Assembly (NCBI GenBank): GCA_040755055.1
Contig: JBFMBS010000008.1
Location: 1 to 64,000, forward strand
Length of the DNA stretch: 64,000 bases
Direction of reading: 5' to 3'
Source of the DNA: DYJK01 sp040755055
GTDB taxonomy: Bacteria; Bacteroidota; Ignavibacteria; Ignavibacteriales; Melioribacteraceae
Part shown: positions 34,882-44,310 of the stretch, one piece after another
How positions within the stretch are numbered: the first letter of the stretch is position 1
Layout: the number at the start of each line of letters is the position of its first letter
Program-made: the position numbers and the translations under genes
Notes under the pieces: model-generated
Told to the model about the DNA's origin: nothing
Database searches by the model: none
The model's input: only the letters and a program-made list of their open reading frames with translations

Positions 34882-36705
34882 CTAATTTTTCTTCTCGGCT
34901 TCCATTCTACTCAAATTGAATCTCTTTCTTTCATTTGAATCTAAGTAAAGTTTTCTCAAACGAATCGATTTCGGCGTTACTTCAACCATTTCATCATCCT
35001 GAATATATTCCAATGCTTCTTCAAGAGTAAATTTAATCGGAGGTACAAGTTTGATAGCTTTATCGGAACCGGAAGCTCTCATGTTGGTTAATTTCTTGCC
35101 TCGCTGAATATTTACTTCGATATCATTCTCTTTACTATTTTCACCAATGATCTGTCCCTTGTAAACAACTTCACCAGGTTCAATAAAAAATTTCCCCCTA
35201 TCCTGGAGCGAATCAATTGCATATGCCGTTGAGGGACCATCATCCATAGAAATTAAAACTCCGTTTGTATTCTGTCCTATCACACCTTTAAAATATTCGT
35301 ATTGATAAAATCTGTGGTGCATCACCGCTTCACCGGAAGTAGCTGTTAATATTTTCGTGCGTAGTCCCATAATACCGCGTGATGGTATATGAAATTCGAG
35401 TTTGTTCATATTGCCTTTATTTTCCATCTTGATCAATTCACCCCTTCTCTGTCCAACAAGTTCTATAACTTTTCCGGCAAATTCACCCGGCACATCAACA
35501 ACAAGTATTTCTATCGGCTCCGCTTTCTTGCCGTTGATTTCTTTATAAATAACTTTTGGTTCACGAATCTGGAGTTCGTAACCTTCGCGTCTCATGTTTT
35601 CAATTAGAATTGATAAGTGAAGAATCCCTCTGCCAGAAACTTTGTAAGCGTCCGGTGAATTTGTTTCGTGGACACGAAGCGCAACATTATGTTCCAATTC
35701 TTTATAGAGCCGGTCGCGCAACTGGCGTGATGTTACAAACTTTCCTTCTTTTCCGTAAAACGGAGAATTGTTCACCGTAAAAGTCATGCTGATCGTAGGT
35801 TCATCAATCGAAATGATTGGAAGAGGTTCCGGATTTTCAGCATCGGAAATTGTATCGCCAATATCGACATCTTCAACTCCGACAATTGCGCAGATATCGC
35901 CGGCTTGCACTTCATCAACTTCCACTCTATTCAATCCATCAAAAATAAAAAGCTGGCGCAAAACTACCGGGTGAATCGAGCCATCTCTTTTAATGATTGA
36001 TAGTTTATCAGTCTTTTTTAATAGTCCCCTAAATACTCTTCCTATACCGATACGGCCGACGTAATCATTATAGTCCAATGTTGTAATCTGCATTTGTGTA
36101 GTACCTTCGGTAACAACCGGCGATGGAATTTTTTCGGTTATCATTTCAAGTAATGGTGTTAAGTCCCCACGCGGATCATCTAAATTCTTTATTGCCCAGC
36201 CATCACGACCGCTTGCATATACAAATGAGAAATCAAGTTGGTTCTCGTCAGCATCCAGTTCGATAAACAAATCATAAATTTCATCAAGTACCTCAAGGGG
36301 ACGGTTATCCGGTCTATCAATTTTATTTATAACAACAATCGGTTTAAGATGAAGAGAAAGTGCCTTCTCTAACACAAAACGTGTCTGCGGCATGGGTCCC
36401 TCAAATGAATCGACTAGTAAAAGAACACCATCTGCCATTTTTAAAACACGCTCTACTTCGCCGCCGAAATCGGCATGACCCGGCGTGTCTATCAAATTTA
36501 TTTTAAAATTCTTGTAAGGTATGCTGATGTTTTTTGCTAGAATGGTTATCCCTCTTTCCCTTTCAAGGTCATTGGAATCTAAAAATCTTTCACGTACTAC
36601 CTGGTTATTTCTGAATACATGACATTGTTTAAGTATTTGATCTACAAGGGTCGTTTTACCGTGATCAACGTGTGCTATAATTGCGATGTTGCGTATATCT
36701 TTCAT
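34882..36705 (-). CDS. typA: Ribosome-associated translational GTPase TypA/BipA
   Basis: 607 residues. The GTPase domain has G1 AHVDHGKTT (11-19), DTPGHADFGGEVER (G3) and NKIDRP (G4), followed by elongation-factor domains 2 and 3, and the BipA-specific C-terminal domain (RGIMGLRTKILTATSGEAVMHHRF). It acts on 50S assembly and stress adaptation. The conserved ARG/FxR-rich tail is present. It is transcribed alone; a dispersed repeat fills the spacer downstream. Confidence 0.97.
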   Translation of the reverse strand: MKDIRNIAIIAHVDHGKTTLVDQILKQCHVFRNNQVVRERFLDSNDLERERGITILAKNISIPYKNFKINLIDTPGHADFGGEVERVLKMADGVLLLVDSFEGPMPQTRFVLEKALSLHLKPIVVINKIDRPDNRPLEVLDEIYDLFIELDADENQLDFSFVYASGRDGWAIKNLDDPRGDLTPLLEMITEKIPSPVVTEGTTQMQITTLDYNDYVGRIGIGRVFRGLLKKTDKLSIIKRDGSIHPVVLRQLFIFDGLNRVEVDEVQAGDICAIVGVEDVDIGDTISDAENPEPLPIISIDEPTISMTFTVNNSPFYGKEGKFVTSRQLRDRLYKELEHNVALRVHETNSPDAYKVSGRGILHLSILIENMRREGYELQIREPKVIYKEINGKKAEPIEILVVDVPGEFAGKVIELVGQRRGELIKMENKGNMNKLEFHIPSRGIMGLRTKILTATSGEAVMHHRFYQYEYFKGVIGQNTNGVLISMDDGPSTAYAIDSLQDRGKFFIEPGEVVYKGQIIGENSKENDIEVNIQRGKKLTNMRASGSDKAIKLVPPIKFTLEEALEYIQDDEMVEVTPKSIRLRKLYLDSNERKRFNLSRMEAEKKN

Positions 36706-36786
36706 TTATCTCCTTTTTTATACTCTCCCTCCTTCTCTTCGACGAGCTCAGTCGAGTCGCTCAGAGTGACGGAGGGAGTTAATTGT
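36706..36786. other. typA-DUF58 spacer with dispersed repeat
   Basis: It contains TCTTCGACGAGCTCAG and a GAGTCGCTCAGAGTGACGG string flanked by ACTCCCTCC-like inverted ends (CTCCCTCC at 36723, GGAGGGAG at 36772), so the whole could be a small palindromic element. Confidence 0.45.
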
Positions 36787-37695
36787 TTAATTCATTTTAG
36801 CTCTTTTAGCAAAATAACTCAGGAGTGCTTTATCGAATGGCTGGTTTGTCTCAATCACATTATATTCAATGCCGAAATTCAAACAGCCGTTTTTTAATTT
36901 ACCAAGATATTGGTTCATAGCTTCCTGGTAAGCTTTCTGTATCTGTACCGGTTGAGTAGTCAATTGCTCTTCTGTTTCCAAATCAACAAAAATAGCATCC
37001 CGGTCAAAACCGAAACTCTTTTCAATCGGATCGAGAATTTGAAAAACTATCACTTCATTCTTCTTATGATGAACATGTTTCAACGCAGTAACTATCGAGT
37101 CCGGGTCATCAAAAAAATCCGAGATAATAATTGTAAGTCCTCTCTTTTTTATTTTTTCTGCAATATCATCCAAACACCGAGCAGTACTTGTCAAACCGGA
37201 TGGTTCAATATTGTTCAATGCCGTTAGCAATGTTTTCAAATAAACTCTGTTTGCCTTCGGCGTTAAATAATTTTTTATTTTATCCGAATAAACCGTTAAT
37301 CCAACTGCATCTTGCTGATCGATCATTAAATAAGCAAGACTTGCCGCTAATGTTATTGCATAATCGAGTTTCGTTATTTCACCGTTTTGCTTAAACTGCA
37401 TCGATTTGCTTGAATCAATCAAAATGTTGCAGATTAAATTCGTTTCTTCTTCATATTGTTTTATGTAATATCGTTCACTTTTTGCAAACACTTTCCAATC
37501 GACATCTTTAAGAGAATCACCTTGCATATATGGACGGTGCTCGCTGAACTCAGCACTGAATCCATGATACGGACTGCGGTGCAGACCGACTTTAAAACCT
37601 TCAACAACGGCACGTGCTTTTAATTCAAGAGTTTTCAGTTTAGATATTATTGAAGGATCGAGATATTTGCGGTAATCTTTTACCTGGACCGGCAT
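36787..37695 (-). CDS. DUF58 domain protein (von Willebrand A-like)
   Basis: 302 residues. The DUF58 signature covers about 35-120 (HGFSAEFSEHRPYMQGDSLKDVDWKVFAKSERYYIKQYEEE), followed by a vWA fold with a MIDAS-like DSSKSMQF. Such proteins usually work with MoxR AAA+ ATPases in chaperone-like or periplasmic assembly roles; no moxR gene is in this window. Its ATG overlaps the stop of the upstream lipoprotein gene by 1 nt, so the two are co-translated. Soluble, no signal peptide. Confidence 0.9.
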   Translation of the reverse strand: MPVQVKDYRKYLDPSIISKLKTLELKARAVVEGFKVGLHRSPYHGFSAEFSEHRPYMQGDSLKDVDWKVFAKSERYYIKQYEEETNLICNILIDSSKSMQFKQNGEITKLDYAITLAASLAYLMIDQQDAVGLTVYSDKIKNYLTPKANRVYLKTLLTALNNIEPSGLTSTARCLDDIAEKIKKRGLTIIISDFFDDPDSIVTALKHVHHKKNEVIVFQILDPIEKSFGFDRDAIFVDLETEEQLTTQPVQIQKAYQEAMNQYLGKLKNGCLNFGIEYNVIETNQPFDKALLSYFAKRAKMN

Positions 37696-38210
37696 TACTT
37701 ACTGCTGTTTTGTAATTTTTTTGCTAAAATTTCTTCCGGCGTCAATCCAAAATTTTCGAGTTCCATTTTTGCCGAACTTACAAATTTTGATTTAGGATAT
37801 TTCTCAAGTAACATTTCATAATAAGTCTTAGCTGAATCATATTGATTAAGATCGTTGGAGAATATAAACCCGGTTAAGAACAAAGCAAGTTCTGCTGTCG
37901 AATCTTGCGGAAAATTATTGAACACAAGCTTATAATTTTTGATTGCCTTAGTTATGCTTTCGGGCCGGGGAATATCGGGGACCAATGAATTATGATAAAG
38001 TTTGGCTGTCTCTAAAAGTGCAAGCGGTGTGTATTTTCCTTCAGGCTCTTCTTGCGCAACTTTTTCTAATAGTACAACCGCTTCTTTGTATTTTCTATCG
38101 TTAATATTCTTTTTAGCCGTCTCAAAATTTTGTTTTTCGTTTTCAGGACTATTACTGCATGCAGCAAAGAAAACAAATAATAACACTATCGGCAGAAATA
38201 ATTTTCTCAT
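37695..38210 (-). CDS. TPR outer-membrane lipoprotein (YfiO/BamD-like)
   Basis: 171 residues from the ATG at 38210. A lipoprotein signal MRKLFLPIVLLFVFFAAC has the lipid-acceptor Cys at 18, followed by tetratricopeptide-like helical repeats (NINDRKYKEAVVLLEKVAQEEP, ALLETAKLYH, YDSAKTYYEMLLEKYPKSKF) as in YfiO/BamD and YbgF proteins. The open frame continues up to 38387, but that part has no signal and overlaps nothing conserved. A role in envelope assembly is inferred. It lies 62 nt downstream of hydE. Confidence 0.85.
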   Translation of the reverse strand: MRKLFLPIVLLFVFFAACSNSPENEKQNFETAKKNINDRKYKEAVVLLEKVAQEEPEGKYTPLALLETAKLYHNSLVPDIPRPESITKAIKNYKLVFNNFPQDSTAELALFLTGFIFSNDLNQYDSAKTYYEMLLEKYPKSKFVSSAKMELENFGLTPEEILAKKLQNSSK

Positions 38211-38272
38211 AAACCTTTCCGTTAAATTTTCGGATGCAAATATACAATCAAAATGAGGTTCTAAAAAGGGAT

Positions 38273-39334
38273 TTATTTGAAGGACCAGTTGATAATTTCT
38301 TTTGGAGTCAATTTCAGCGAATCGCCGCGTGATGTAGAAATTCTTCTGCCTATCGATTCTATTTGCAATTGCAAACATGATCTGCAATTCTGCGGCTCAT
38401 CGGTCATACATTTTCTATCAGGATAAATTTGATATTGCTCACGGTAGGGACTTGGAGTGAAATCGGGCATAACAATATTTGCCCCTGAATTCAAACCTTT
38501 TATTCTGCCATCCGCATCAAGAGTAGCAAGAGCGGTTGTTGCCGGAATGTGTACATTTTGCAAAACCAAACGTGCGACAGCCATTGTTTTCAAAGTAAGT
38601 TCAACGCTGCCCGGTTTTTTATTTTGATAAGGTGTGCTGGGTGATGGGATAAAAGGACCAAAAGCCGCCATATCAAGATCGAGTTCTTTGCACAACAAAA
38701 TATCATCTGCGATATCTTCAACAGTCTGCATCGGCAGACCAACCATATTTCCAGAACCAATCTGGTAACCAATTGTTTTCAAAAATCTAAGATGGGTAAT
38801 TCTATCGCTCAATTTTTGTTTATTGTGATACATTCCATAAAGTTTTGGATTCGCAGTTTCATGTTTTAGCAGATACCTATCGGCGCCGGCAATCTTCCAT
38901 GTTCTATATTCATCAAATCCTCTTTCTCCTAAACTTAAAGTTATTGCTGCCGGAGTTTGCTGTTTGATTGAATAGATTATATAAGCAATTAAGTCGGTAT
39001 CGAATACATGGTCTTCACCTGATTGCAACACGATTGTAAAGATGCCAAGGTTAGTAATCGTCTTGGCTGTGGCAATAACTTCTTCGGGAGTCATTCTATA
39101 ACGCGGCAAATTTAAATTGGCTTCTCTCAATCCGCAGTAAAAACAATTTTGATCGCAGTAATTCGAAATTTCTATTATACCGCGCAGATGTACCTCGTCA
39201 CCGCAGCATAACTGCCTTACCTCATCCGCACGTGTGTATAGATATGATATATCTTCCTTCGAAGTAAGATTCAGCAGAAAAATAATCTCTTCTTTCGAGA
39301 GTTCATCCTTATGTAGCAGTTCAAATAAATCCAT
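38273..39334 (-). CDS. hydE: [FeFe]-hydrogenase maturase HydE
   Basis: Radical-SAM protein of the H-cluster assembly pathway, 353 residues. The [4Fe-4S] motif is C60-C64-C67 (CDQNCFYC). Family marks include GLREANLNLPRYRMTPEEV, QSGED, LSLGERGFDEYR, LLKHETAN, and IGSGNMVGLPMQT. The C-terminal cysteines CMTDEPQNCRSC suggest a second cluster. It lies 20 nt downstream of hydG. The hydrogenase itself and hydF are not in the window. Confidence 0.95.
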   Translation of the reverse strand: MDLFELLHKDELSKEEIIFLLNLTSKEDISYLYTRADEVRQLCCGDEVHLRGIIEISNYCDQNCFYCGLREANLNLPRYRMTPEEVIATAKTITNLGIFTIVLQSGEDHVFDTDLIAYIIYSIKQQTPAAITLSLGERGFDEYRTWKIAGADRYLLKHETANPKLYGMYHNKQKLSDRITHLRFLKTIGYQIGSGNMVGLPMQTVEDIADDILLCKELDLDMAAFGPFIPSPSTPYQNKKPGSVELTLKTMAVARLVLQNVHIPATTALATLDADGRIKGLNSGANIVMPDFTPSPYREQYQIYPDRKCMTDEPQNCRSCLQLQIESIGRRISTSRGDSLKLTPKEIINWSFK

Positions 39335-39354
39335 ATTATTCTGCTTGGTGATGA

Positions 39355-40746
39355 TTAAAAGAAAACATCTCTTTCACCATTGTTAACACGCTGAATCATT
39401 TTTTCTGTTTTTGTTTTTAATGCCCCATCCAATCCGGTAACCTCTTTTTCTAAAAACTTTTCTGCAGTTTTCTTAGTCTCATCCGAAGCGTAATCAATAA
39501 CATATTCTTTAAATGTTGCCAGGGCATTAGGAGTGCAAAGTTTGCCTATGTTACCGGTTTTAGCTAATTCCATAAACCGGTCGCCGGTTCGTGATGAACG
39601 GTAGCAAGCAGTGCAGAAGCTCGGCATATAGCCAAGTTCACAACAATCCTTCACAACTTCATCCAACGTTCTGTGATCTCCAAGCTGGAATTGTTCCATT
39701 TCATATTCTTCTATGCTTTCTTGCGATTCTTTGTAAGCACCCGGGGAAGTTCTACTGCCGGCACTTATCTGCGAAACACCAAGCCGGAAAAGCTCACGGC
39801 GGAGTTCTGCCCTTTCACGTGTCGATAGAATTATTCCGGTGTATGGTACCGCTAACCTGATAACAGCGATTAATTTTTTGAATGAAAGATCATCTACAGC
39901 AAAAGGAGGTTTGTGTGATACCGGTGCATTGAATGCCGGCTCTAACCTTGGAATTGAAATTGTATGTGGACCAACACCAAATTTTTCATCAAGATTGAAA
40001 GCATGACTCAACAGAGCAAGTGTTTCAAATTTATAATCGGTCAATCCGAATAAAGCGCCAATGCCAACATCATCTATTCCGGCTTGCAAAGCACGATCCA
40101 TTGCATATAACCGCCAGGTATAGTCACGCTTTGGTCCATCGGGATGCATCTGCATATAGGTTTTGTAATGATATGTTTCCTGAAAACATTGATATGTGCC
40201 GATGCCAAAACTTTTAAGAATCTTAAAATTTTCAATTGTTAACGGTGCCGTATTAATATTAACTCTTCGTATGTTGCCGCCGTTGATGTGTACATTATAA
40301 ATTGCATTAATAGCTTCGCCTATAAATTCCATGCTCGATTTTTTGGGATGCTCACCGGCTACAAGCAGAATCCTCTTGTGACCTTGCTTAACTAAAAATT
40401 CTGTCTCCTGGCGGACTTCATCGACTGTAAGAGTTTTTCTGATTAGTTCTTTGTTATCCCTTCTGAATGCACAATACAAACAATTATTGACACAAAGATT
40501 AGTGACATAAAGCGGTGCAAAGAGAACTAACCGGTTGCCGTAAATTGTTTCTTTAACTTCACGCGCTGTTTGAAATAGTGCTTCTAATAAATCAGGGTTA
40601 GTGATATTCAATAGAGCGGCACTCTCTTCAAGACTAAGACCCTTTGCGTTACGAGCCTTTTCAATTAATTCAAATTGTAGTTTAGAATCATTTAGCTTAG
40701 GATTTTCTAATAATGCATTGATATACGATTCGTTAATAAATTCCAT
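39355..40746 (-). CDS. hydG: [FeFe]-hydrogenase maturase HydG (tyrosine lyase)
   Basis: Radical-SAM enzyme that splits tyrosine to supply the CO and CN ligands of the H-cluster, 463 residues. The radical-SAM motif is C85-C89-C92 (CVNNCLYC), followed by AFRRDNKELIRKTL. The C-terminal CTACYRSSRTGDRF...GKLC provides the CxxC-x22-C ligands of the second cluster that distinguish HydG from ThiH. Indicates fermentative or H2-metabolising anaerobic life. Confidence 0.96.
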   Translation of the reverse strand: MEFINESYINALLENPKLNDSKLQFELIEKARNAKGLSLEESAALLNITNPDLLEALFQTAREVKETIYGNRLVLFAPLYVTNLCVNNCLYCAFRRDNKELIRKTLTVDEVRQETEFLVKQGHKRILLVAGEHPKKSSMEFIGEAINAIYNVHINGGNIRRVNINTAPLTIENFKILKSFGIGTYQCFQETYHYKTYMQMHPDGPKRDYTWRLYAMDRALQAGIDDVGIGALFGLTDYKFETLALLSHAFNLDEKFGVGPHTISIPRLEPAFNAPVSHKPPFAVDDLSFKKLIAVIRLAVPYTGIILSTRERAELRRELFRLGVSQISAGSRTSPGAYKESQESIEEYEMEQFQLGDHRTLDEVVKDCCELGYMPSFCTACYRSSRTGDRFMELAKTGNIGKLCTPNALATFKEYVIDYASDETKKTAEKFLEKEVTGLDGALKTKTEKMIQRVNNGERDVFF

Positions 40747-40989
40747 ATAATTCCATCATAGGTTTACTTTCGGCTCAAAGAACAACAAACATACCAGCCA
40801 ATGATTAAGATAAAAAGTTTAAGAAAATGCCCAGTTTTTAATATCGTTTCTTAAAAAAGAGAATAAGCTAAATAGGTTATTCTATATTGTAGCAAAAAGG
40901 ATAGTTTGACTTTTAATGAAGGCTCTAAAAGTCAGCAGTAGTAACAAAAAAATTTAGTGAGATATTATTGGGGACTAAGATAGCAGTAC

Positions 40990-41385
40990 TCACGGTGCTA
41001 AAAATTTATTAACATCCTTTGTATTACCCAATTTCTGTATTTCATTTTCAATTCTTTGGAATTCCTTATCGGGGTTAGAAAGCAGTTTTACATTTTTTAC
41101 CCTAACAAATTGTATCCCGAAATTTTCTAGATATTCTTGCCGGTCTTTATCGTACTTTTTTTGATCTTGCAAATCGTGTATATCTCCATCAACCTCTATA
41201 GCTAATTTTAGTTTGGGGCAGTAAAAATCAACTACATAATTATCAACGGAGTATTGGCGGAGAAATCTCTCTTTCATTTGTCTTTTACGGAGATACAGCC
41301 AGACAAGTTTTTCACAGTAAGTCATATTCGCACGAAGTTGCCTTCGTCGTTTTTGCATCTCTTTTTTGTTGAAGTGTTCTGTCAT
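40990..41385 (-). CDS. DUF559 (Vsr-like endonuclease fold) protein
   Basis: 131 residues from the ATG at 41385. DUF559 core: LRANMTYCEKLVWLYLRKRQMKERFLRQYSV, YVVDFYCPKLKLAIEVDGDIH (PD-(D/E)XK-like D...EVD), and FGIQFVRVKN. The activity is unproven, but the fold is that of very-short-patch-repair endonucleases. The frame extends to 41484, yet the extra residues translate a palindromic repeat. Genes of this family often occur singly beside such repeats. No partner methylase. Confidence 0.82.
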   Translation of the reverse strand: MTEHFNKKEMQKRRRQLRANMTYCEKLVWLYLRKRQMKERFLRQYSVDNYVVDFYCPKLKLAIEVDGDIHDLQDQKKYDKDRQEYLENFGIQFVRVKNVKLLSNPDKEFQRIENEIQKLGNTKDVNKFLAP

Positions 41386-41412
41386 AACATGTTCTCTTGA
41401 ACCCCTCCCTAC

Positions 41413-41506
41413 CCTCCCCTTTTGCAAAGGGGAGGATTTTGAAATACCCTCCCTTTCACAAAATTGATGACCCATTAAAAACACCCTCCCTTTCTGAAAG
41501 GGAGGG
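41413..41506. repeat. Pair of GC-rich palindromes upstream of the DUF559 gene
   Basis: Two near-identical hairpins: 41413-41435 (arms CCTCCCCTTT and AAAGGGGAGG) and 41484-41506 (arms CCCTCCCTTT and AAAGGGAGGG), 48 nt apart. Confidence 0.7.
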
Positions 41507-41652
41507 CCGGGGTGGGTTCGAAATGCCGTGTTTTTTATAATCTATTTATTTTCCTCAAGCTTGCTGGCATGCTTATCACACATTAATAGCTTCAACTACG
41601 ATGAACTTTTCTCTGATTATATCAAAATTAGCCCTTGCAAACCGAGTTAATG

Positions 41653-42594
41653 CTACCCTACTGCATTCTCATTTATCTCAATGAATCCTCTTGAGGCATT
41701 GACAACACATTTTATTCCGAAGGGCATTGTGATGTTTTCTTTGACGTGTCCGTGGCGGAGGTTGTACATAACGGGGATTTTCATACGCTGGAAATATTCT
41801 ATTACTACTTCATTTAATGTAAATGATTTTTTTGTTGTATCGGGTTCTATGCAATTAACAAAATGCCCTAGCACAACGGCTTTAATCTGTTTAAATATTT
41901 TTGCTAATTTCAATTGATTAAACATCCGATCGATGCGGTATGGTGCTTCATTAATATCTTCCAATAACAAAACAGCATCCTTAATTTTCGGAAAGTACTC
42001 CGTACCGATCAATGATGCAAAAATGCTTAGGTTACCGCCGATTAATCTACCTTGGGCTCTTCCCTTTGTAAGGACATAAATTTTTTCATTACGCGGATTC
42101 TTTATCCTACCGATTTTTTTATTGGATGTAATTGTTCTCCAAAAAACCTCCTCGGTAAATGGACTTACTTCATCATGGAAATCAACTGCTACCATTGGTC
42201 CGGCAAATGTTATCAATCCGCATTTTGTATAGAAAGCCATTTGGAGTGCGTTAATATCGCTGTAGCCGACAAATATTTTAGGATTGTTCCTGATCATACG
42301 GTAATCAATTTTATCGAGGAGTCTCCCAGAGCCGTATCCGCCGCGTATAGAAAAGATTGCTTTGATATGTTTATTCTTGAACATATCATGAAGATCGTTT
42401 AATCTATCAAGATCGCTTCCGGCTAAATAACCTTCTTGCAAACCAACGTTTTTACCAACTTCAACGCGGTAGCCGAGTTTTTCTAAATAGTGAACGCCGG
42501 AATTTATTTTGGTGAGGTCATCGGGTGAAGATGCCGGAGAAATAATTCCGATCGCATCCCCCGGTTTTAGTTTTTTAGGTTTGATTAATCCCAT
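41653..42594 (-). CDS. LD-carboxypeptidase, S66 (MccF/LdcA) family
   Basis: 313 residues from the ATG at 42594 (the frame is open to 42627, but the family begins at KPKKLKPGDAIGIISPASSP). LdcA cleaves the terminal D-Ala from muropeptide tetrapeptides in cell-wall recycling. MccF relatives hydrolyse microcin-type peptides. The nucleophile is the Ser in RGGYGSGRLL, and the Glu (LLEDINEAPYRIDRM) and His (LRHGH) of the triad are present. It is cytoplasmic and monocistronic. Confidence 0.9.
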   Translation of the reverse strand: MGLIKPKKLKPGDAIGIISPASSPDDLTKINSGVHYLEKLGYRVEVGKNVGLQEGYLAGSDLDRLNDLHDMFKNKHIKAIFSIRGGYGSGRLLDKIDYRMIRNNPKIFVGYSDINALQMAFYTKCGLITFAGPMVAVDFHDEVSPFTEEVFWRTITSNKKIGRIKNPRNEKIYVLTKGRAQGRLIGGNLSIFASLIGTEYFPKIKDAVLLLEDINEAPYRIDRMFNQLKLAKIFKQIKAVVLGHFVNCIEPDTTKKSFTLNEVVIEYFQRMKIPVMYNLRHGHVKENITMPFGIKCVVNASRGFIEINENAVG

Positions 42595-42627
42595 TAACAA
42601 TAAGTATAAGAAGCGAACTGGATGCAA

Positions 42628-42850
42628 AATAATAATTCATTCATTTAAAGCAAATGATATTTTCACTAAACGGAAGATTTTTTGGAAAAAAGATGCCAAC
42701 GAGACATCCCCCGAAATTAGAGGGGGCAAGATTTTTACTCCAAAAATGTCATTTTTCTAAGGAATTAACCGGCTGCCGGTCCCCGATCAATTTGTTGATA
42801 CAACTGCCCCAATTATTTGTCAGCTACCTTCCTACTATTTACGATGAGAG
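42628..42850. other. Spacer upstream of the LD-carboxypeptidase
   Basis: No gene. It holds a short hairpin CCCCC-gaaattaga-GGGGG (about 42707-42725), another palindromic element of the class seen elsewhere. Confidence 0.45.
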
Positions 42851-43528
42851 CTAATTTGCATCTTTGTTCTTATCTCGTTTGTGGTGGGCTACTATTTTTG
42901 CTTCGAGATAGAAGATTAAATTCTCGCAGATGTTTGTTGCATGATCTGCAAGCCGTTCGATGTGGCGTGTTAAAACTATTAAATGCGCGCACGGTTCAAT
43001 CAATTCGGGATTTGTCTGCATTTTTGCAACACAAAATTTGAATATCTGTTTGTTCAATTTATCAACTTCGCCGTCGCTTACAAGCACGTTGTTTGCCATT
43101 TCAATGTTATTGTGTATAAAAGAATCAATCGCGTTTTTCAGCATCTCTTTTGCACGTTTGCCCATATCGATAACTTGCGATTCAACGATGAGGTTTTTAT
43201 AGTCGCCGGTTTTTTTAACACGCTGACCGATATTAACGGCAATGTCTCCGCATCTTTCAAGCTGGTTGTTAATCATTAACGCAGAAAGCATGAACCGCAA
43301 ATCCGAAGCTACCGGCTGAAAAATTGCGAGAATATTTTCGCACTGAGTTTGAATTAAATTATCGTAGGCATCAATCTCGCTGTCTTTCGTTTTCATTCCG
43401 CGGCACAGTTCAATATCATTTGTTTCGAGTGCCGTAATTGCGCGGATCACCTGCTCATCAACGAGAGAAGCCATTTTTATCAAATTGGTTTTCAAGCTTT
43501 CAACTTCGCGGGTAAAATGTTCTTGCAT
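42851..43528 (-). CDS. phoU: Phosphate-signalling complex protein PhoU
   Basis: 225 residues from the ATG at 43528, which has GAGGG 7 nt upstream. The frame upstream to 43651 overlaps pstB and is not used. Two PhoU repeats of three-helix bundles are visible; the repeated ExxxD motifs appear as LMINNQLERCGDIAVNI and LTRHIERLADHATNI. PhoU links PstB to the PhoR-type kinase and represses the Pho regulon when phosphate is plentiful. It is the last gene of the pst operon. Confidence 0.95.
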   Translation of the reverse strand: MQEHFTREVESLKTNLIKMASLVDEQVIRAITALETNDIELCRGMKTKDSEIDAYDNLIQTQCENILAIFQPVASDLRFMLSALMINNQLERCGDIAVNIGQRVKKTGDYKNLIVESQVIDMGKRAKEMLKNAIDSFIHNNIEMANNVLVSDGEVDKLNKQIFKFCVAKMQTNPELIEPCAHLIVLTRHIERLADHATNICENLIFYLEAKIVAHHKRDKNKDAN

Positions 43529-43539
43529 GTTTCCCTCTC

Positions 43540-44301
43540 TTATCCGAATCTTCCACGGATATAATCTTCGGTTTGTTTTTTCTCGGGCGCGGTAAACATT
43601 TTTGTTGTATCGGAATACTCGATTAAATCGCCCATGTAAAAGAAAGCACAAAAATCGCTAACGCGCGATGCTTGCTGCATGTTGTGTGTAACAATAATAA
43701 TTGTGTAATTGTCTTTCAATTCAAAAATCAGGTCTTCAATTTTAGTAGTAGAAATCGGATCGAGCGCGCTTGCCGGTTCATCCATCAAAAGAATTTCAGG
43801 TTCCACTGCAAGTGCACGGGCAATGCATAAACGCTGCTGCTGTCCTCCGCTCAAAGATAAACCGCTTTTGTGCAAATCATCTTTAACTTCATCCCAAAGT
43901 GCGGATCTTTGCAGACTTGTTTCAACAATTTCATCCAATCTTTTTTTATCGTTGATTCCGTTTATCTTCGGACCGAACGCAATATTTTCATAAATAGTTT
44001 TGGGGAATGGGTTCGACTTTTGAAAAATCATTCCGACTTTCTTCCTCAACTCAACAACATCAATATCTTTATCATAAATATTTCTACCTTCGATCAATAC
44101 ATTCCCTTCAATCTTCACATTGTCAATCAAATCATTCATGCGGTTGAGCGAACGGAGAAAAGTAGATTTGCCGCAGCCCGACGGACCAATCAACGCAGTA
44201 ACCTGATTTGCCGGTATCTGAATTGAAATCTTATTCAACGCTTGTTTTTTACCGTAGTAGAGGTCAAGATTTTCTACAATTATTTTAGGATTATCAAACA
44301 T
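43540..44301 (-). CDS. pstB: Phosphate ABC transporter ATP-binding protein
   Basis: 253 residues. Walker A GPSGCGKST, signature LSGGQQQRLCIARALA, Walker B ILLMDEPASALDP, H-loop THNMQQA. The phosphate-family marks LYYGKKQALN and RMNDLI are present. Energises Pi import through PstCA. The gene is 9 nt downstream of pstA. Confidence 0.98.
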   Translation of the reverse strand: MFDNPKIIVENLDLYYGKKQALNKISIQIPANQVTALIGPSGCGKSTFLRSLNRMNDLIDNVKIEGNVLIEGRNIYDKDIDVVELRKKVGMIFQKSNPFPKTIYENIAFGPKINGINDKKRLDEIVETSLQRSALWDEVKDDLHKSGLSLSGGQQQRLCIARALAVEPEILLMDEPASALDPISTTKIEDLIFELKDNYTIIIVTHNMQQASRVSDFCAFFYMGDLIEYSDTTKMFTAPEKKQTEDYIRGRFG

Positions 44302-44310
44302 TCATCATTC

